Notes: generated by a model not told the origin, from the sequence alone. A stretch of 64,000 bases of DNA from Ornithodoros turicata (GCF_037126465.1 NC_088205.1:28131482-28195481), one strand, 5' to 3'; shown: positions 20,446 through 32,579, counted from the first letter of the stretch. A program made the numbers and translations.

Positions 20446-21876
20446 ATGAGCCACCTTCTCGTGAAATGGGTTACAGAGGACTCATGAGATTTCTATCCCA
20501 TCACGTGTTTGTTGGATCAAAAAACGGCTTCAGCTATTGCAAAGAAACCGAGCTCCGTCGGCAGCTTTACCGGTAAAGCGTTTCATATAAAGTGGGACGA
20601 GAATAAGGAGCCTGACCCGGCATATTTGGTTGCAGCAGGTAAGTTTAATGGCGTTTACTTCACTTTCAGTGCGGGAATGAGTTTCTTTGTGGAGCACCTA
20701 AATGCATATATATTCACAGTGTGTCAAATGAATTGTGCAAGCTTCATTGATAGACAGCTGACGTCTCAAGTGGTATGTAGGAGTCTCTCCCGGAGATTGA
20801 CATTGGCTGACAATTCGCACTTAGCTTCCGGACCCGAATTTTCGCGCGCTTGACGACAGCCGGGCTCGTAGCTGGTATTAATTGGCCCCCACTTCCTGCG
20901 CCGTAATGCAAAAGCCGTCTTCGTCGCTTATCCCACTTGCAAAACGCGGAGAAATCCATATATTGCCCACGTGTTCACGAGTTTCGATTCAGACATAGAC
21001 AGTTCAAGCCCGGCCCATGTCAGTCTCTACCGCTCTCCTCTTCCAGCCCTATTTATCAGCAAGGAGAAAGTAGATGAATTGGGAGGGCAACTGATGAAAT
21101 ATCGACCCTTTGTGGAGAAAGCGTGAGCCTGGTGAAGCGTTGCCCCTGTTTAATTAGTGGGCTTGATGTAACCTATTGCTGGTTGTCTTCGCATCGTGGC
21201 TTCATTTGACAAAAAGCCCTCTCCAACAGCAGGGCCTAGCTCGACACTTGCTACTGTCTTTCATTCGTCTTCGCTGCAATCTCTGAATGGGTTCCTTTCA
21301 ACCAGGTGACCTCAACAAAATGGAGAAGCTAAGGGCGGAGCTGGCGGCGCACTCAGCGTCAACGCATGTGGCGGACCAGGGGACGACATCAGGGTCCCAA
21401 AAGCGCACGTCCTCTGTAAGAACTTGGCTCTCTTCCTCGTCCACGCATGGAATCACTCAGTAAATCACATTAGTGCCTTAGGCACGGAGACAGCAGATTC
21501 AGCAGTGCAACAAGACGTTCTTACAGCGCTTCTTAGTTTACCTTTTTTAGTCGCAGAAGGAGGACTGTTGCAGTCACAGAGCTGAAGTGAAGGGGCTCCG
21601 TAAGCAGGTGAAGCATCTGAAATCTCGTCTGGATGAGGCTGAGAAGAGGCATGGTTCGTACAGTGCCTGATTAACTGTGTTGCGTCATCACGTGTAGCTG
21701 TTGGAATGTGTCTGTGATTTGCAGGAATCTGTTGATGATCGCACGGAAGTTATTAAGCTCTTGTTGTAGACACGTTACCATTTTCTCTTGTTGCTTGCGC
21801 AGAGGCTGCTAAAATGGTCAAGCGTCTAAGCAGGGTTATGAATCAAGTGCAAGGAAACGTCACAGTACAGTCCGAA
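20446..21876 (+). pseudogene. four exons of a decayed KWVTEDS/coiled-coil gene, possibly BEN-family-like
   Basis: Four consecutive exons have GT..AG borders and fully compatible phases: 20446-20638, 21306-21415, 21557-21653 and 21803-21876. Exon 1 begins MSHLLVKWVTEDS and then has an in-frame TGA at 20485-20487, after which the same frame runs to the donor (FTGKAFHIKWDENKEPDPAY). Exons 3 and 4 are Lys/Glu-rich heptad-like (AEVKGLRKQVKHLKSRLDE), a probable coiled coil. An N-terminal KW..EDS domain followed by coiled coil recalls arthropod BEN-domain proteins, but no BEN domain was found downstream. The TGA could be a TGG-to-TGA change, which would make it a recent pseudogene, or a sequencing error. 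Confidence 0.55.
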
Positions 21877-23158
21877 GTGAGCACATTTAAATAACAAAAA
21901 GCAGTGCCAGTTGGTGGCAGGCTTTCATGCATGTTTTACTCTTGCTGAACTGAACGGTAGAAACGTCGCCCAAGCCCTATGTGAATACCAGGCGACGTAA
22001 ACATTACGACCCTTGCATGTTTTCCGGTATTTATATGCATAGTTGTGTCTACATGCACTCGCGCTAAATATATAACGGCCGTTCAATAAGACAGTCAACG
22101 GTGAAAACAAGAATCTGTCAGCACAACTACTCAGTCATATCGGCGGAAATCAACTCAGTGGGTGGCAGAAATGACTGTGAATGACACCCGGATTTTTACC
22201 TTCGTACGGCTAACTGCCGCGTTTTTTTTATTTTTATTTTTTCAGACTTGGAGGCACCGTCTTGTTGAACATTTTGCATATCAGACCACAGTCTGAGGTA
22301 TCGCGTGTTCATGGTGCACATTAGTCCATTCTAACCACGCAAACTATACGCCGTTAACCATGCTGCGAAAACCGTCGTTCGTATTTTCCGAAACACTGCT
22401 GGGCTTTAAGGCTATGGTCTCACTCCCCTCTTAAAAAGAGGCAACTTTGTACCAGACCTGTAGCTCTCATTTTCGTCTGTTGGTGGTGAAACTGGTGCCA
22501 TTCGGAAGCTATGATTCTTGACTCGGGGGGACCGTCTTCCGATTTTCGGCCAGGGATGCGGTTGCGGCGCCATAAGGCCTGGAACATGCCAATATCTCCG
22601 ATTATGGGTGGTCTTTGTACGAAACTGGCGCAGAGCAGATAGCGGCGCACAATTTGTTGCGTTGTGTTGTTCTATGATACGTGGAAGGTGGACCGTCTCG
22701 CTCTTATTGATATATGACGCCGATAATCCGGAAGCGCCTTCAGGAAAACATGAAAAAATGCCTTTCTTTGGCGTCCTGTTTCGAGGTGTTCTAATGTCAC
22801 CACACCAGCCTAGAAGTGGCAGTGGATGGGCAATTATGCGCAAAACAATTGCTGAAAATTTCAGCATGATTAGAAGAGCACAGCGCAGGTTATTACGTTC
22901 CCAAGCCATTCCAAAACATTCCGACCAAACCGAAACTACACAGGATTTTCGGTGGCCACATCGCGGCGGAGCATGTAACTACCGTGTGATCAACTCCAGT
23001 ATTCTGCGAAAGGTGGCGCTTGCGTCACTTGTGTTCGTTACGTCACGTTGGTTGCGTACTGCTCTGGATGTGCCGCCGCTGTGCTGCGGGACGCATTCAC
23101 GCCGTGTTGACAGGTCCTGACTGTCGCGTTCTGATTTGAACTGTTGATACTGCGGTAG
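21877..23158. other. unassigned stretch downstream of the coiled-coil exons
   Basis: Overlapping long open frames exist on both strands at 22412-23120, but neither has recognisable motifs and their GC content is raised there, so chance openness is likely. A T-rich tract is at 22226-22243. No TIR pair was found. Confidence 0.35.
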
Positions 23159-23189
23159 GTTGCACGTTCATAGTATCGTTGCTGCTGCC

Positions 23190-24713
23190 GCTTCGCACAA
23201 ACTGGAAACGCGCGGCAATGACACGGCCGTGCAAGAATCCTCGGAAACCGCGGAGTTGCGGTCGGAAATCAGTCCGCAAGCTGCGTCGGCGGCTGGCGAG
23301 AGAGAAACGGTAAGTTGTAACCAAATGATTGTAACTTTGTACTGGTGCAGTGCGCTTGCTCTTATTTATTTGTTATTCCCCGTAGGCAATCCAAACTGTG
23401 GCCTTTGCCCCCCTTGTATAGTCTTAGGCATCAGTGGTCTTAGTCTAGTGTCATTGCCTTGACTCTGGGGGCAGGACTGAGAAGCACCTGTATTACGACT
23501 CTCCCCCGATGATTTTTTTTTTTTTATAGTCTGAGGTACAGCACAGGAGTAAAAGGGTGAGGATGGACAGCGTTCTCTAGGTTTGGAACTGTCTTCTGCT
23601 GTGTATCTCACTTCGATATTTCATTTCTGCCCATGAGAGCATTGGCCAAGTTTTTGTGCATTTTGACTTTTTCAGATTACCACAGTGGTGCCAACTTTCA
23701 CTTGCGGCTATAGGGATGTTAGCCTGGAGCAGTGTTGCCAGGTCACTTAGGCGGAAATTCAGGAGGTCAGCATCAGAAAATTCAGTAGAATTCAGTAGAT
23801 GCACTAAAAACAAGGGTGAAGCGCTCCATGGCGACCTAACTAGTGGGCCATATGATCAGTAAACGCGAACTATAACGACATATAGGCGAGAGAATAAGTA
23901 AAATGTACTTTTTATATGATGTACACAGTACAGACGTGCTTCCACGCCATCATTCGATCACGTACTCTCGCTCATATATGCGTACTATTCAGTTTCAACT
24001 AAGTCACAGTGAAGTTACAGCAGCTCTTGTCTCCTAGCAATCTCTCCGTGTGTAGCAGTCCAGTTCTGTCGAAAGCTGTTTCGTTTACATAAGGTTGACA
24101 TGAGAAAATATCCGTTCCACGCACGTGCTCGAATGCGACAAGCAGAGGTGGTTTACAACGAAACTTCCTGACGACGGAAACATAAGCTCGTCAGAACTTG
24201 TCATGTTTGCTATGTTACCGGGTGTCCTGTGGAATATGCATACATCTGCAATGTGTTTGCTATATATAAATTGTTTTACTTGGGCAGATGCCATAACGCG
24301 TAGATCCCTCACTATGTCAAAAGGACATGATTTTCTCGGTCGTACACGGGCAACGATGCAACCAGACAGTGTCAGCAAACGTGAATTGGAATTATGCTAT
24401 GAATTTTTACTATGTAAAACCACGCTTGAGGCAAACAATTCAGTAGATTTAAGCGCATTTTGTTCTTTTTTCAGTATTTCAGTAGACTGACTCGAAGTCC
24501 AGTAGATCTACCTAAATTTCAGTAGACCTGGCAACACTGGCCTGGAGTTTGGCAGCGCGACACTAGCACCGCGTTTCTCCCCTGGTGGTACGGGGAGGCA
24601 AAGTTTCAAAGTAGACTCGTCGGGCGACGAATGTGATTACATGCGCTGTGCACGACCTTCCACCTGCTTCCGTGCAATATCTGGGAATGTAGAGCCTGTC
24701 GAACGGGAAAAAT
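23190..24713 (+). pseudogene. candidate terminal exons of a host gene, split by a hAT insertion
   Basis: A frame ending 23309 (GNDTAVQESSETAELRSE...) meets a strong donor GTAAGT. The next exon starts after TTTTTCAG at 23676 in the same phase and reads TTVVPTFTCGYRDVSLE up to the hAT insertion at 23730. After the second copy of the 8-bp target duplication the same frame remains open to a TAA that overlaps AATAAA at ~24708-24713. Open reading across a removed transposon plus a polyadenylation signal suggests a true last exon. It may belong to the gene at 20.4 kb, but the upstream acceptor that would link them in phase was not found. The function is unknown. Confidence 0.35.
23730..24539. mobile_element. 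hAT-type non-autonomous element with perfect target duplication
   Basis: Termini are CAGTGTTGCCAGGTC and the exact inverse GACCTGGCAACACTG. The flanks are GCCTGGAG at 23722-23729 and again at 24540-24547. Repeated AATTCAGTAGA motifs lie inside both ends. 810 bp, no transposase. Confidence 0.95.
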
Positions 24714-24747
24714 AAAAGCCTGGACCACGTTACCGTTATAAACGTTT

Positions 24748-26863
24748 TACTCTCGTTCTGTGGAATGTAATTGGACACTTTTTAAAAACAAAGTTGCTGT
24801 ACTCGTCGAGAGGTACATACCTCGCGTGAGACTGTCCTGTCAGTCACGCTCCCCTTGGTACAATACAGCGCTCCGAAGGCTTTGCAGTAAAAAGAAGCGA
24901 CTTTTCCGCGCCGCAAAATTTACTCAGGACGTCCTCAAGTGGGATAGATACCATGCGGCTGCCTCAGAATATAAGAAGGCTGCGGAAGAAGTTAAATCCC
25001 GTTTTTACAGCTTGTCTCTTCCCCACATGCTTAGGACTAATCCACGTCAATTTTGGAATCTTGTCAATAAAGACAAAAATCGGGACTCTTTCATTGCTCT
25101 GCGTAACTCATCCGGTGATGACTTAACTAATTCTCAGTGTGCTGAGGCATTCAATAATGCTTTTGTAAGCTCCTTCTCTAGCTCCACTGTATTTTCTTAT
25201 CCCCCCCTGCTACCTACCAATTACATTCCTATGGACCCAATTGTATTTGACTGTCGTGGTGTTGAAAGTATTATTGACTCTCTGAAGATCTCATCCAGTT
25301 GTGGTACTGACTTCATAACATCTAAATTCTTAAAGAATACGTCATGTTATTCATCGCTTATTCTGTCAATGATTTTCAAGCAGTCTCTTGAACAAGGATT
25401 GTTGCCTAACGACTGGAAAGTTGGGAAGGTAGTTCCCCTTCATAAGCACGGTGATAAAAGCTCTCCACTTAACTACCGTCCCATCTCATTAACTAGCATT
25501 CCTTGCAAGGTTATGGAGCATATCATATGTACACATTTATTTCAGTTTCTTGATTCTAACTCTTTTTTTCATGACAGCCAACATGGGTTTCGTAAATCAT
25601 TTTCCTGTGAAACTCAGCTCGTATGTTTTGTACACGACTTGAGTTCGAACCTTGACAGTGGATTCCAGACTGACTGTATTTTTCTTGATTTCTCTAAAGC
25701 ATTCGACAAGGTTTCTCACAGATTACTACTTCATAAACTAAGTACACTCAATATTGACACATACGTCCTATCTTGGATTCATTCTTTTTTGCTTGACCGC
25801 AGCCAATATGTCACAGTTAACGACACGAATTCTAGCTTAACATCTGTACTATCCGGTGTGCCACAAGGTTCAGTCCTCGGTCCCCTTCTCTTCCTAATCT
25901 ATATTAACGACATGCCGCAATCTGTACTGTCTTCATCTGTTCGCTTATTCGCAGACGACTGTGTCGTTTACAGGAAAGTTTCTCACATCTCAGATATTAC
26001 CCTATTACAATCAGATCTAGATAACATAATAACATGGTGCAAGACATGGCATATGGAACTTAATATCGGTAAGTGCAAGCACATGCGAATTTCTCGGAAC
26101 TTCGAACGTCATCCTCTGTATCTACTAGAGAACGTCCCACTTGAGCAAGTTCAGTGTTATAAGTACTTGGGGGTCCTTATCACTAGTGACCTCTCATGGC
26201 ATGCTCACATTAATTATATAACAAATAATGCCCATCGTACTCTTGGTTACGTCAGACGTAATTTTAGTCAAGCACCACTGGACCTCAAGCTAACGCTCTA
26301 TAAATCTGTCGTTAGGCCCAAACTTGAATACGCAGCCTCGGTTTGGGATCCAGGTTTGAGCGTACTTGTAGATTCTATTGAAAACATACAGAGGAGAGCA
26401 GTTCGCTTTATCTGCGGTAACTATCATCAACGGTCCAGTGTATCTTCTATGAAATCCACACTCCATCTTCCCGACCTCGCCATACGTCGTAAAATTGCCC
26501 GCATATGCCTCTTTCACAAAATATATTATCACAACGGTCGGCTACGTAACCACTTTTTACTTTCTCCCACATATATTTCCCATCGCACTAGCCATCAACA
26601 AAAAGTAGGAATTCCTAGATGTTCTACTAAAGGCTTTTCAGACTCATTTTTTCCACGCACATCGATCGACTGGAACTGCCTTCCCGGCTCCCTGACGGCT
26701 ACCTCTTCGTCTCAGTTGTTTAAAAATGCGGTATGTGTGCACTATTCGAATGATTGACTGCTGTGTGAAATGCCAACCTTTAGTGTCCTTCATTTATGTG
26801 CTATGCTCAATAACCATTCTGTACACCACTCCCCTCTGAAATGCGTATGCCCTGAGGGTAAAA

Positions 26864-26894
<31 letters not shown>

Positions 26895-26895
26895 A
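24748..26895 (+). mobile_element. 5'-truncated non-LTR retrotransposon (CR1/L2-Jockey-like LINE)
   Basis: A LINE fragment with one long ORF and a 3' (AAAT)n tail at 26859-26895. Upstream of the ORF the sequence does not continue as coding, so the copy is truncated before the endonuclease domain. The insertion's 5' boundary and target duplication were not identified. Confidence 0.85.
24757..26757 (+). CDS. reverse transcriptase of the LINE, N-terminally truncated
   Basis: About 665 codons remain open. The start is GTG, not ATG, consistent with 5' truncation. Landmarks in order: linker region (RSPWYNTALRRL), fingers motif NYRPISLTSI, DCIFLDFSKAFDKVSH (catalytic motif A), LSGVPQGSVLGPLLFLIYIND (motif B region), FADDCVVY (catalytic motif C, the YADD-type FADD box) and the thumb LGVLIT..WHAHI. 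The C-terminus (IQRRAVRFICG, LPDLAIRRKIARICLFHKIY) is typical of CR1/L2/Jockey-group LINEs. All catalytic Asp residues are present and the frame is undamaged, so the source element may be young. The endonuclease is missing. Confidence 0.9.
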   Translation, partial: SVECNWTLFKNKVAVLVERYIPRVRLSCQSRSPWYNTALRRLCSKKKRLFRAAKFTQDVLKWDRYHAAASEYKKAAEEVKSRFYSLSLPHMLRTNPRQFWNLVNKDKNRDSFIALRNSSGDDLTNSQCAEAFNNAFVSSFSSSTVFSYPPLLPTNYIPMDPIVFDCRGVESIIDSLKISSSCGTDFITSKFLKNTSCYSSLILSMIFKQSLEQGLLPNDWKVGKVVPLHKHGDKSSPLNYRPISLTSIPCKVMEHIICTHLFQFLDSNSFFHDSQHGFRKSFSCETQLVCFVHDLSSNLDSGFQTDCIFLDFSKAFDKVSHRLLLHKLSTLNIDTYVLSWIHSFLLDRSQYVTVNDTNSSLTSVLSGVPQGSVLGPLLFLIYINDMPQSVLSSSVRLFADDCVVYRKVSHISDITLLQSDLDNIITWCKTWHMELNIGKCKHMRISRNFERHPLYLLENVPLEQVQCYKYLGVLITSDLSWHAHINYITNNAHRTLGYVRRNFSQAPLDLKLTLYKSVVRPKLEYAASVWDPGLSVLVDSIENIQRRAVRFICGNYHQRSSVSSMKSTLHLPDLAIRRKIARICLFHKIYYHNGRLRNHFLLSPTYISHRTSHQQKVGIPRCSTKGFSDSFFPRTSIDWNCLPGSLTATSSSQLFKNAVCVHYSND

Positions 26896-27956
26896 ATGTA
26901 CGAACTGCACAAAGAACACGGGAGCGTACCTGTATCATATCTGTTCTTCTGTTATTTTTTGCATTCAAACTCAAGCTGATAGCTGTGTGATTCTGCAAGC
27001 GTATAAACTTGAACTGTTCGGTCTTGTATCTGCTTCGTGCTCCACGCTCAGGTTATTTTTATAATGAATTTCGTCCATCAGCTCGTCTGCGTCTACGCCA
27101 TTCTGTCGTAGACGTATACCCATGCGTGGACCTATGTCTGGGGCTGCGTAGTACTATGTGAAAATCATGAGAAATGTGGATTACGCATTCATTTATTTAT
27201 TTTTAATTCTTAATTACATATTCTACAGATATAGATGGAACAAATTCCTAGGCAGCGAGTGCGTGGCAAGCATAGGAGAAGTATGAGATGTCACGAACGC
27301 ATGTAAATCCCGAAATGATCAGACCTGTGCAGGATCCACCGGGTGTGGATCAATTGCAATTGGTCATTGGATTATGAAAGTTTTATTGCACTCGAGACAT
27401 GTCTGTCATTAAGTTAGTGCCTCAAAGTCAATAATCCCAGCCACAAAGACATTTAAATTTTTGTTCTCATGACCGTTCTGATCTGACTCCCATATTCTTC
27501 TCTTTCGAAACAGTCACGGATATGTGATAAGTGGTAGCATGGTTTCGAGTAAGCAAAGAGGGAAGGTAACGCTCATAAAAATACCCAACTACTGGCTACT
27601 GACAAGTATGCATAGTGCTCGCTCCGTTCATTTTATGAATCATTACTCCACCGGCGCACACACCTCCTTCGTAAACTCGAGTAAAACATTTGAAACCAGA
27701 AATATCCAACTGTATGCAGTCATGCTTTATTCTTCAGTTAGGTTTCGCTCAGAGCTAGTAGATCTACGGCACCTGGGGAGCACCGGCATTTTACTCGTAT
27801 TTCGAGCCTGTCCGATAATATTCTGCCATGCGCCAAAAACGCGCCGCTATTGACGGTTTCCCTTCTTCCGACTTGATGGGGAAACAATCCCTGGTCTCCT
27901 TTGCCTTATAAAAATCGCAACACAGCTTGGCCATTTTGACACAGCACATACCATGT
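26896..27956. other. no recognised gene
   Basis: I see no TIR, tRNA-like or coding signal in this ~1 kb between the LINE tail and the first 2.1-kb hAT element. Confidence 0.4.
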
Positions 27957-27964
27957 GCGTGATC

Positions 27965-30087
27965 CAGTGGCGTATCTAGGGTGTGGCAGGTGTGGACAGG
28001 TGCCATGGGCGCCAGGTGAACAGGGGCGCTATTATAGGCCCCGAGCGGAGCAAACTCTCGTAGGCACCAGCGCCGCCCTGTCGGCGGTGACGTCGTCCCT
28101 TGTGTGGCCACGCGCAGCAGTGTTCCGCGTTCACATGGATAATTCGCTCGGCATGCGGGATGACGTCCGTTAAATGAAGTAAAGTAAATTGTTGCATCAT
28201 GAAATGCAACAGCAGCTATGGAAATTCTGTCGATTCCACGACATGCAGTAAGCACTTCATCGTCAAAAAAAAAAAAAACTCTAACGAAACTGATAGCCCC
28301 AACTACAACGCAACGGTATTCCCTGACGTGTAACATGCGTCGCAGAGAGGCAGGAGAGACAACACTTTCAGGTCGTTTCTTGTCGGCGTTTTTGTCGTGT
28401 GCTTCCTACACAGCAACAGAGATATATTTTACCGTTACCCTTTGCATCATCAGTTTCTTTCCTTTCTGAGGGCCACCGGCCTCCTTCACGAACTGTAGGG
28501 ATTTCCTGCCCTCCTCATCCTTTCATGTGAACCTTTTTGGAATGGGGTAGGGTCCTGCACTCAACGTAGGGAAACATCCCACATCATCATCATCCATTCA
28601 TCTATGTTGTTGTTGTTGTTGTTGTGTAGATTTAACATTTGGGTTTTATCATCGAGGATTCGCGTCGAGAGAGTCGTACAACGCCTAAAAGTCTTCGATA
28701 CTATCAATTCCATTCCATGCATCATCTCAAAGTACGCGTTCTTTTTATTCATAGTAGCATTCAACACACAGTGGCGTACAAGAACATATATTGTTCCTCT
28801 TTCTGATTTCTGAGATGTGCAAAATAAAAGCTCCTGGGCCTTGGTACTTCTGTACCGAAAAAAAGAAAAAAAAAAAAAAACAGGAAAGGAGTCATTGCAA
28901 CATGTAGCCTAGTTTCATCTGTGCATGAGCAAACCCTGAAACTGAAATGGGAGATCCCATGCCTTCATTTGTTCTCCGCTCTTGGAACAATTGATTTGTA
29001 TTAGCTGAACCGCTGGAACACAGGGTCTTGCTGCTTTGGGTTGCGTTTTGCGCTCTGCCGATATGTCCCACGTCCCCTGGTAACGTCTTTGTTCCAGCAG
29101 CGCCCCTCTGAATGTAGACGGCAACTGCCGCCGCAAGCGTGCACTTGCTAGAAATACCCGCTCTCCATCCGCAGAGCGCACTTACAATGGCTCTTTCGTT
29201 GTTCACCCTCAATAAAAACGTCTCTGATTTAGTCAATGAGGTTGCGTATCAGCTTGCGAACCCTTCCCTAGATCACAATTTGTCAACTGCGATTGTTGAT
29301 TCGTGTCAGTGGAACACACTGCCTAGTTATGTCTCAGCCGTGATCTTGTGTGCCCTCACCCATGCAGTAAACGTGGTTGGAGCGAAACAGGAGCTCGCCC
29401 TTGTTGATATTCTGGCCTTGGAAAAACGCTTTGATGTTAACTAACGACTTAAAACCAGCTAATATTCGCAGAAAGGAGACATCCGATGCGGTGCCTATAC
29501 GATTATCGTCGCCATCGTCCACACAGGTAACGACAGGCTCGCAACGAGGGCAACGAGGGGGCGCTGACGCAAGCCCGATAGTGGCGCCGCCAAACCAGCG
29601 CTCGAGGCCTGTGAATGTGCCAGGTCGGGTACTCAACCTGAGGCATTCATAAACGATCTAAAGCACCCGCCATTAGAGAGGTTATAGTGTGAAACCTAGT
29701 GCGGACAACACGAAAACGCATCCCCAAGGACATCGTGTTAACCAGGCGCGTTTACATGAGGGCGATAAAAGTCGACTGGACGAGACAAGTCGATTGCCCC
29801 TCTGCATATAAACCGGCGTACATCGACTTAAAAGGGAAGTCGACACAGAGGAAGGAAGTCGCTACGATGGGGTGGTTCAGACGACAGCTGTCGACTGAAA
29901 CCGGTCATGCAACTTATCCAGCAGGTTCCCCTAAGCTTCAGTCGAGCGCTGTGCGACCTTGGGAGTCCCAGCCGATTGTCATGTACACCCTCGCCATCCG
30001 ACCTTGACGATTAGTCGACTGGGGCTTTCAATCGATTTATCAGTCCATGTGTTGCCATGGGCGCAGGTAGCTCTAGATACGCCACTG
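27965..30087. mobile_element. hAT-type 2.12-kb non-autonomous element, copy 1
   Basis: Termini are CAGTGGCGTATCTAGGG and the inverse ...CTAGATACGCCACTG. The perfect 8-bp target duplication GCGTGATC is at 27957-27964 and 30088-30095. It contains a (GTT)n run at 28602-28620, two long A-runs, and several short open frames shared with copy 2 but no hAT transposase. Confidence 0.97.
29187..29444 (+). CDS. 85-aa ORF inside hAT copy 1, possible captured exon
   Basis: The ATG follows ACTTACA; the protein (MALSLFTLNKNVSDLVNEVA...) has ordinary amino-acid composition and helical character, unlike the surrounding chance frames. It is identical in copy 2, but the copies are too similar for this to show selection. 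No family is recognised. It may be a fragment of a host gene picked up by the transposon, or a chance frame. Confidence 0.25.
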   Translation: MALSLFTLNKNVSDLVNEVAYQLANPSLDHNLSTAIVDSCQWNTLPSYVSAVILCALTHAVNVVGAKQELALVDILALEKRFDVN

Positions 30088-30095
30088 GCGTGATC

Positions 30096-31396
30096 AGAGA
30101 ACACGCTACTTTGTAAAACTTAGCACTATCGCTACAAGTGGCGTGAATGCCGTAATCAGGAGCGCTCTCTGGCTCAGCCCAACAACCCTATCCAAGAGCG
30201 TACGATGTGGTGCGGTTCAGGCCGACCCGGATGTTATCATAAACAATATATGCATTTACCAATCTCTAATGGCTGTGTTCCATCTCCTCTTTTTCTATGT
30301 TTGCTACAGTTGCCTCACTGCCTCATCCCATTGTTTTACCCTCGCCAAGCGAATGGCCGCTTCCGCAGTACGATGAACTCAGCATGGGCATGTTCATAGC
30401 AATATCACAATGCCCGTACTAACATACCTGAAATTTGACCCGTACATTCCTTTAGTCTCACCATATTCTTCTTCTTTTTTTTTACCTTCTCCAACGTCCT
30501 GCGGTCTCGTGAAAAGCTATCGTATAGATTCTTCTCCCACAAAAGTCTTCTAACACTTTGAGTACGTTATGCAAGAGCAGGAAATAGACGAACTTGCGCG
30601 AGATTTCCGACCACTGACCTGCTGCAATCGGGTTAGCATGGCACACGGCCAGAGGAGGACAGATGACCGAGACAAATAATGGGAAGCGCGCCCGTTCACA
30701 TTCCTTCGGTTGTTGTACCACCTGTCTAATTGTAAAAGAAAATCGTGGGGGAACGCATAAGGCTGTTATTTGAAACGTGTCTCTTGTGTGCGTCCTTGTT
30801 TGTCTTTCTCGCATTCTGGCAACGTGTCCTCGGCCTAACATATTGGCCTTGGCTCATAATCGTTGTTGCGGACGAACTAAAAATCGTATAGAACCCTATG
30901 TTTGCGCCTAGAGAGCAATACGTGCGTGTAGTGTGCCTGTGGACCAAATCTAGCGGTACAATGAACGACTGTAGCATTTCGTGCAGCACTATCTTCGGTG
31001 CGCAAGCAGCCATAGTCTCAAGGGAATATAAAACTGTAATCGGTATCATCAACATAATTATCGTAATGAACCTAATTATCGCAATACGTTTGAACAGTTG
31101 CACACCTCGCCGCGCATGCTGAATCATATTCGGTTACTGCAAGTGTCACTGACATCCTGCGTGTTAGATAAAGCTGTTAGGGGCAACAAGCAGGCTCCTA
31201 CAAAAGAATTGTCACTGCTAGGCAATGAATGTGAACACAGAAAAGGCTACGAGCTAATTCTCTCCCGTCTCCCAAACACACGCTTCTTCGTGTTGTTCCT
31301 TTATTTCTTTTTTTTTTTTCTTTTTTGCTTCATTGTTTCTAGTCGAACGGAAGGAACCGGGTTATGCACCAGATTGCCTGCGTCCTGTCCCTTCGG
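30096..31396. other. intergenic; contains a diverged copy of the 37.4-kb unit
   Basis: Apart from 30490-30905 (listed separately) I see only simple T-rich tracts (30470-30482, 31305-31325) and no TIR pair. Confidence 0.35.
30490..30905 (-). repeat. diverged ~400-bp duplicate of 37370-37800, exon-like
   Basis: Along most of its length this aligns by eye with 37370-37800 (for example CTTCGGTTGTTGTA, CTAACATATTGGCCTTGG/AGTAACATATTGGCTTTGG). In the shared minus-strand frame the peptides keep P-x-A-x-CH-x2-P-x-AA-x-QW-x2-ISR-x2-VYF. This copy has stops in the upstream part, so it looks like a pseudogene of the other. Confidence 0.5.
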
Positions 31397-31943
31397 TCGG
31401 CAGTTAGCACCGCTAGAGAGTACCGCAGAGGAGTACCGCTATTCGCTACTCCTCTGAAATGCCGCTACTCATTCCGAAACGTAGCGCGGTACCGCTACCG
31501 GAAGGAAATGGCGCTACTGCCAAGCTGCCTCGTATGATATTTTTTTGACGAACATGTAACCATGATGAGTAGAGCCCACACAACGCTTAGGCAATAAAAT
31601 ATTGTTTTATGCAGGAACAATAAGCACGAAAAATGTCGATACCAGCTCTGAACTTTATTCTAGGCAGAATAAGAGCGTACAGAAATTAGAAAATATCACT
31701 TTGGTCATGCGGGATTGTGACACGGATACTGCCTTGTCGAAGTGAAATGGCGTGGAATACGAGTTACTTCTTTTGTCTTGCCCACTAAAGTAGCGGTAGC
31801 AGCATCGGACACGTTACCAAAATTTGTAGCGGGAATTATTTTTCCGCTATTGCTTATAAATTTAGCGCGAGCGCTCCTCCGCTACTGAAAAAGTTGCGAA
31901 AAGAGCTGCTCTGTTAGTAGTGCCGCTACGCACAGCACTGTCT
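31397..31943. mobile_element. hAT-like MITE with TAGCGGTA subterminal repeats
   Basis: Motifs of the form GTAGCGG/CCGCTAC crowd both ends in inverted orientation. The left tip is CAGTTAGCACCGCTAG; the right tip is the inverse of CAGTGCTGTGCGTAGCGG. The flanking octamers TCGGTCGG and TCTGTCGA match at six of eight positions, so this is an old insertion or the ends are off by a base. Confidence 0.6.
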
Positions 31944-32579
31944 GTCGACAAGGAAACGTGTCCAGCCACACACGCAAACGCACAAAAGAAAAAACCGTCC
32001 CGAATCACGCACGTGTGTACCGTAATGTAACACGTATGACTGAATTCAGGTACCGCCTGCACCATGATAAACAGTCGTTATGTAGGCAAGGGGATTTTGT
32101 CGGTCAAATCCTTTTTTTATGGCAAAAAGAAAAACAAAAGAAGGAGAAAGAACAGGAGACAGCAAATCGTGATAAAATTTACATTTTTTTTGGGGGGGGG
32201 AATTCATAAAATTAGATTAGGCATATGCTGTGGGACTACTTCTGTGTTATGTATTCTTGTCTTTCGCATTGCACGATCTCGAAAACCTTCCGTATAACGT
32301 TCCTTCCATCTGCCGACGTCCTTGACTCTTGCAAGTGAACATGTACGCGTCCTTACATAAGTGGCTTTCCAGCTAATAGTTCTTCTTATGAAGCCACAAA
32401 AACGTGGTAGTTAGTAGTTAGTCAGTTAAATAACTTAGTAAAATAAAAATAAAAACATGGTATTTTTGTAACCATGTCAACTGTTTTACATGGCATATCG
32501 TATCACCAAAAATGCAACAATGCAATTCACCTTCCTGAAGTTGTACAAGTTGACGCATAACTTTCCTATCAAGACAAGA

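Noticed and set aside
22412..23120. Long overlapping frames of 165 and 200 codons
   Set aside because: Opposite-strand overlap in GC-rich DNA and no recognisable domain.
27791..28336. 181-codon minus-strand frame as hAT transposase
   Set aside because: It spans the element's left border into flank and has no BED, RNase H-like or dimerisation motif.
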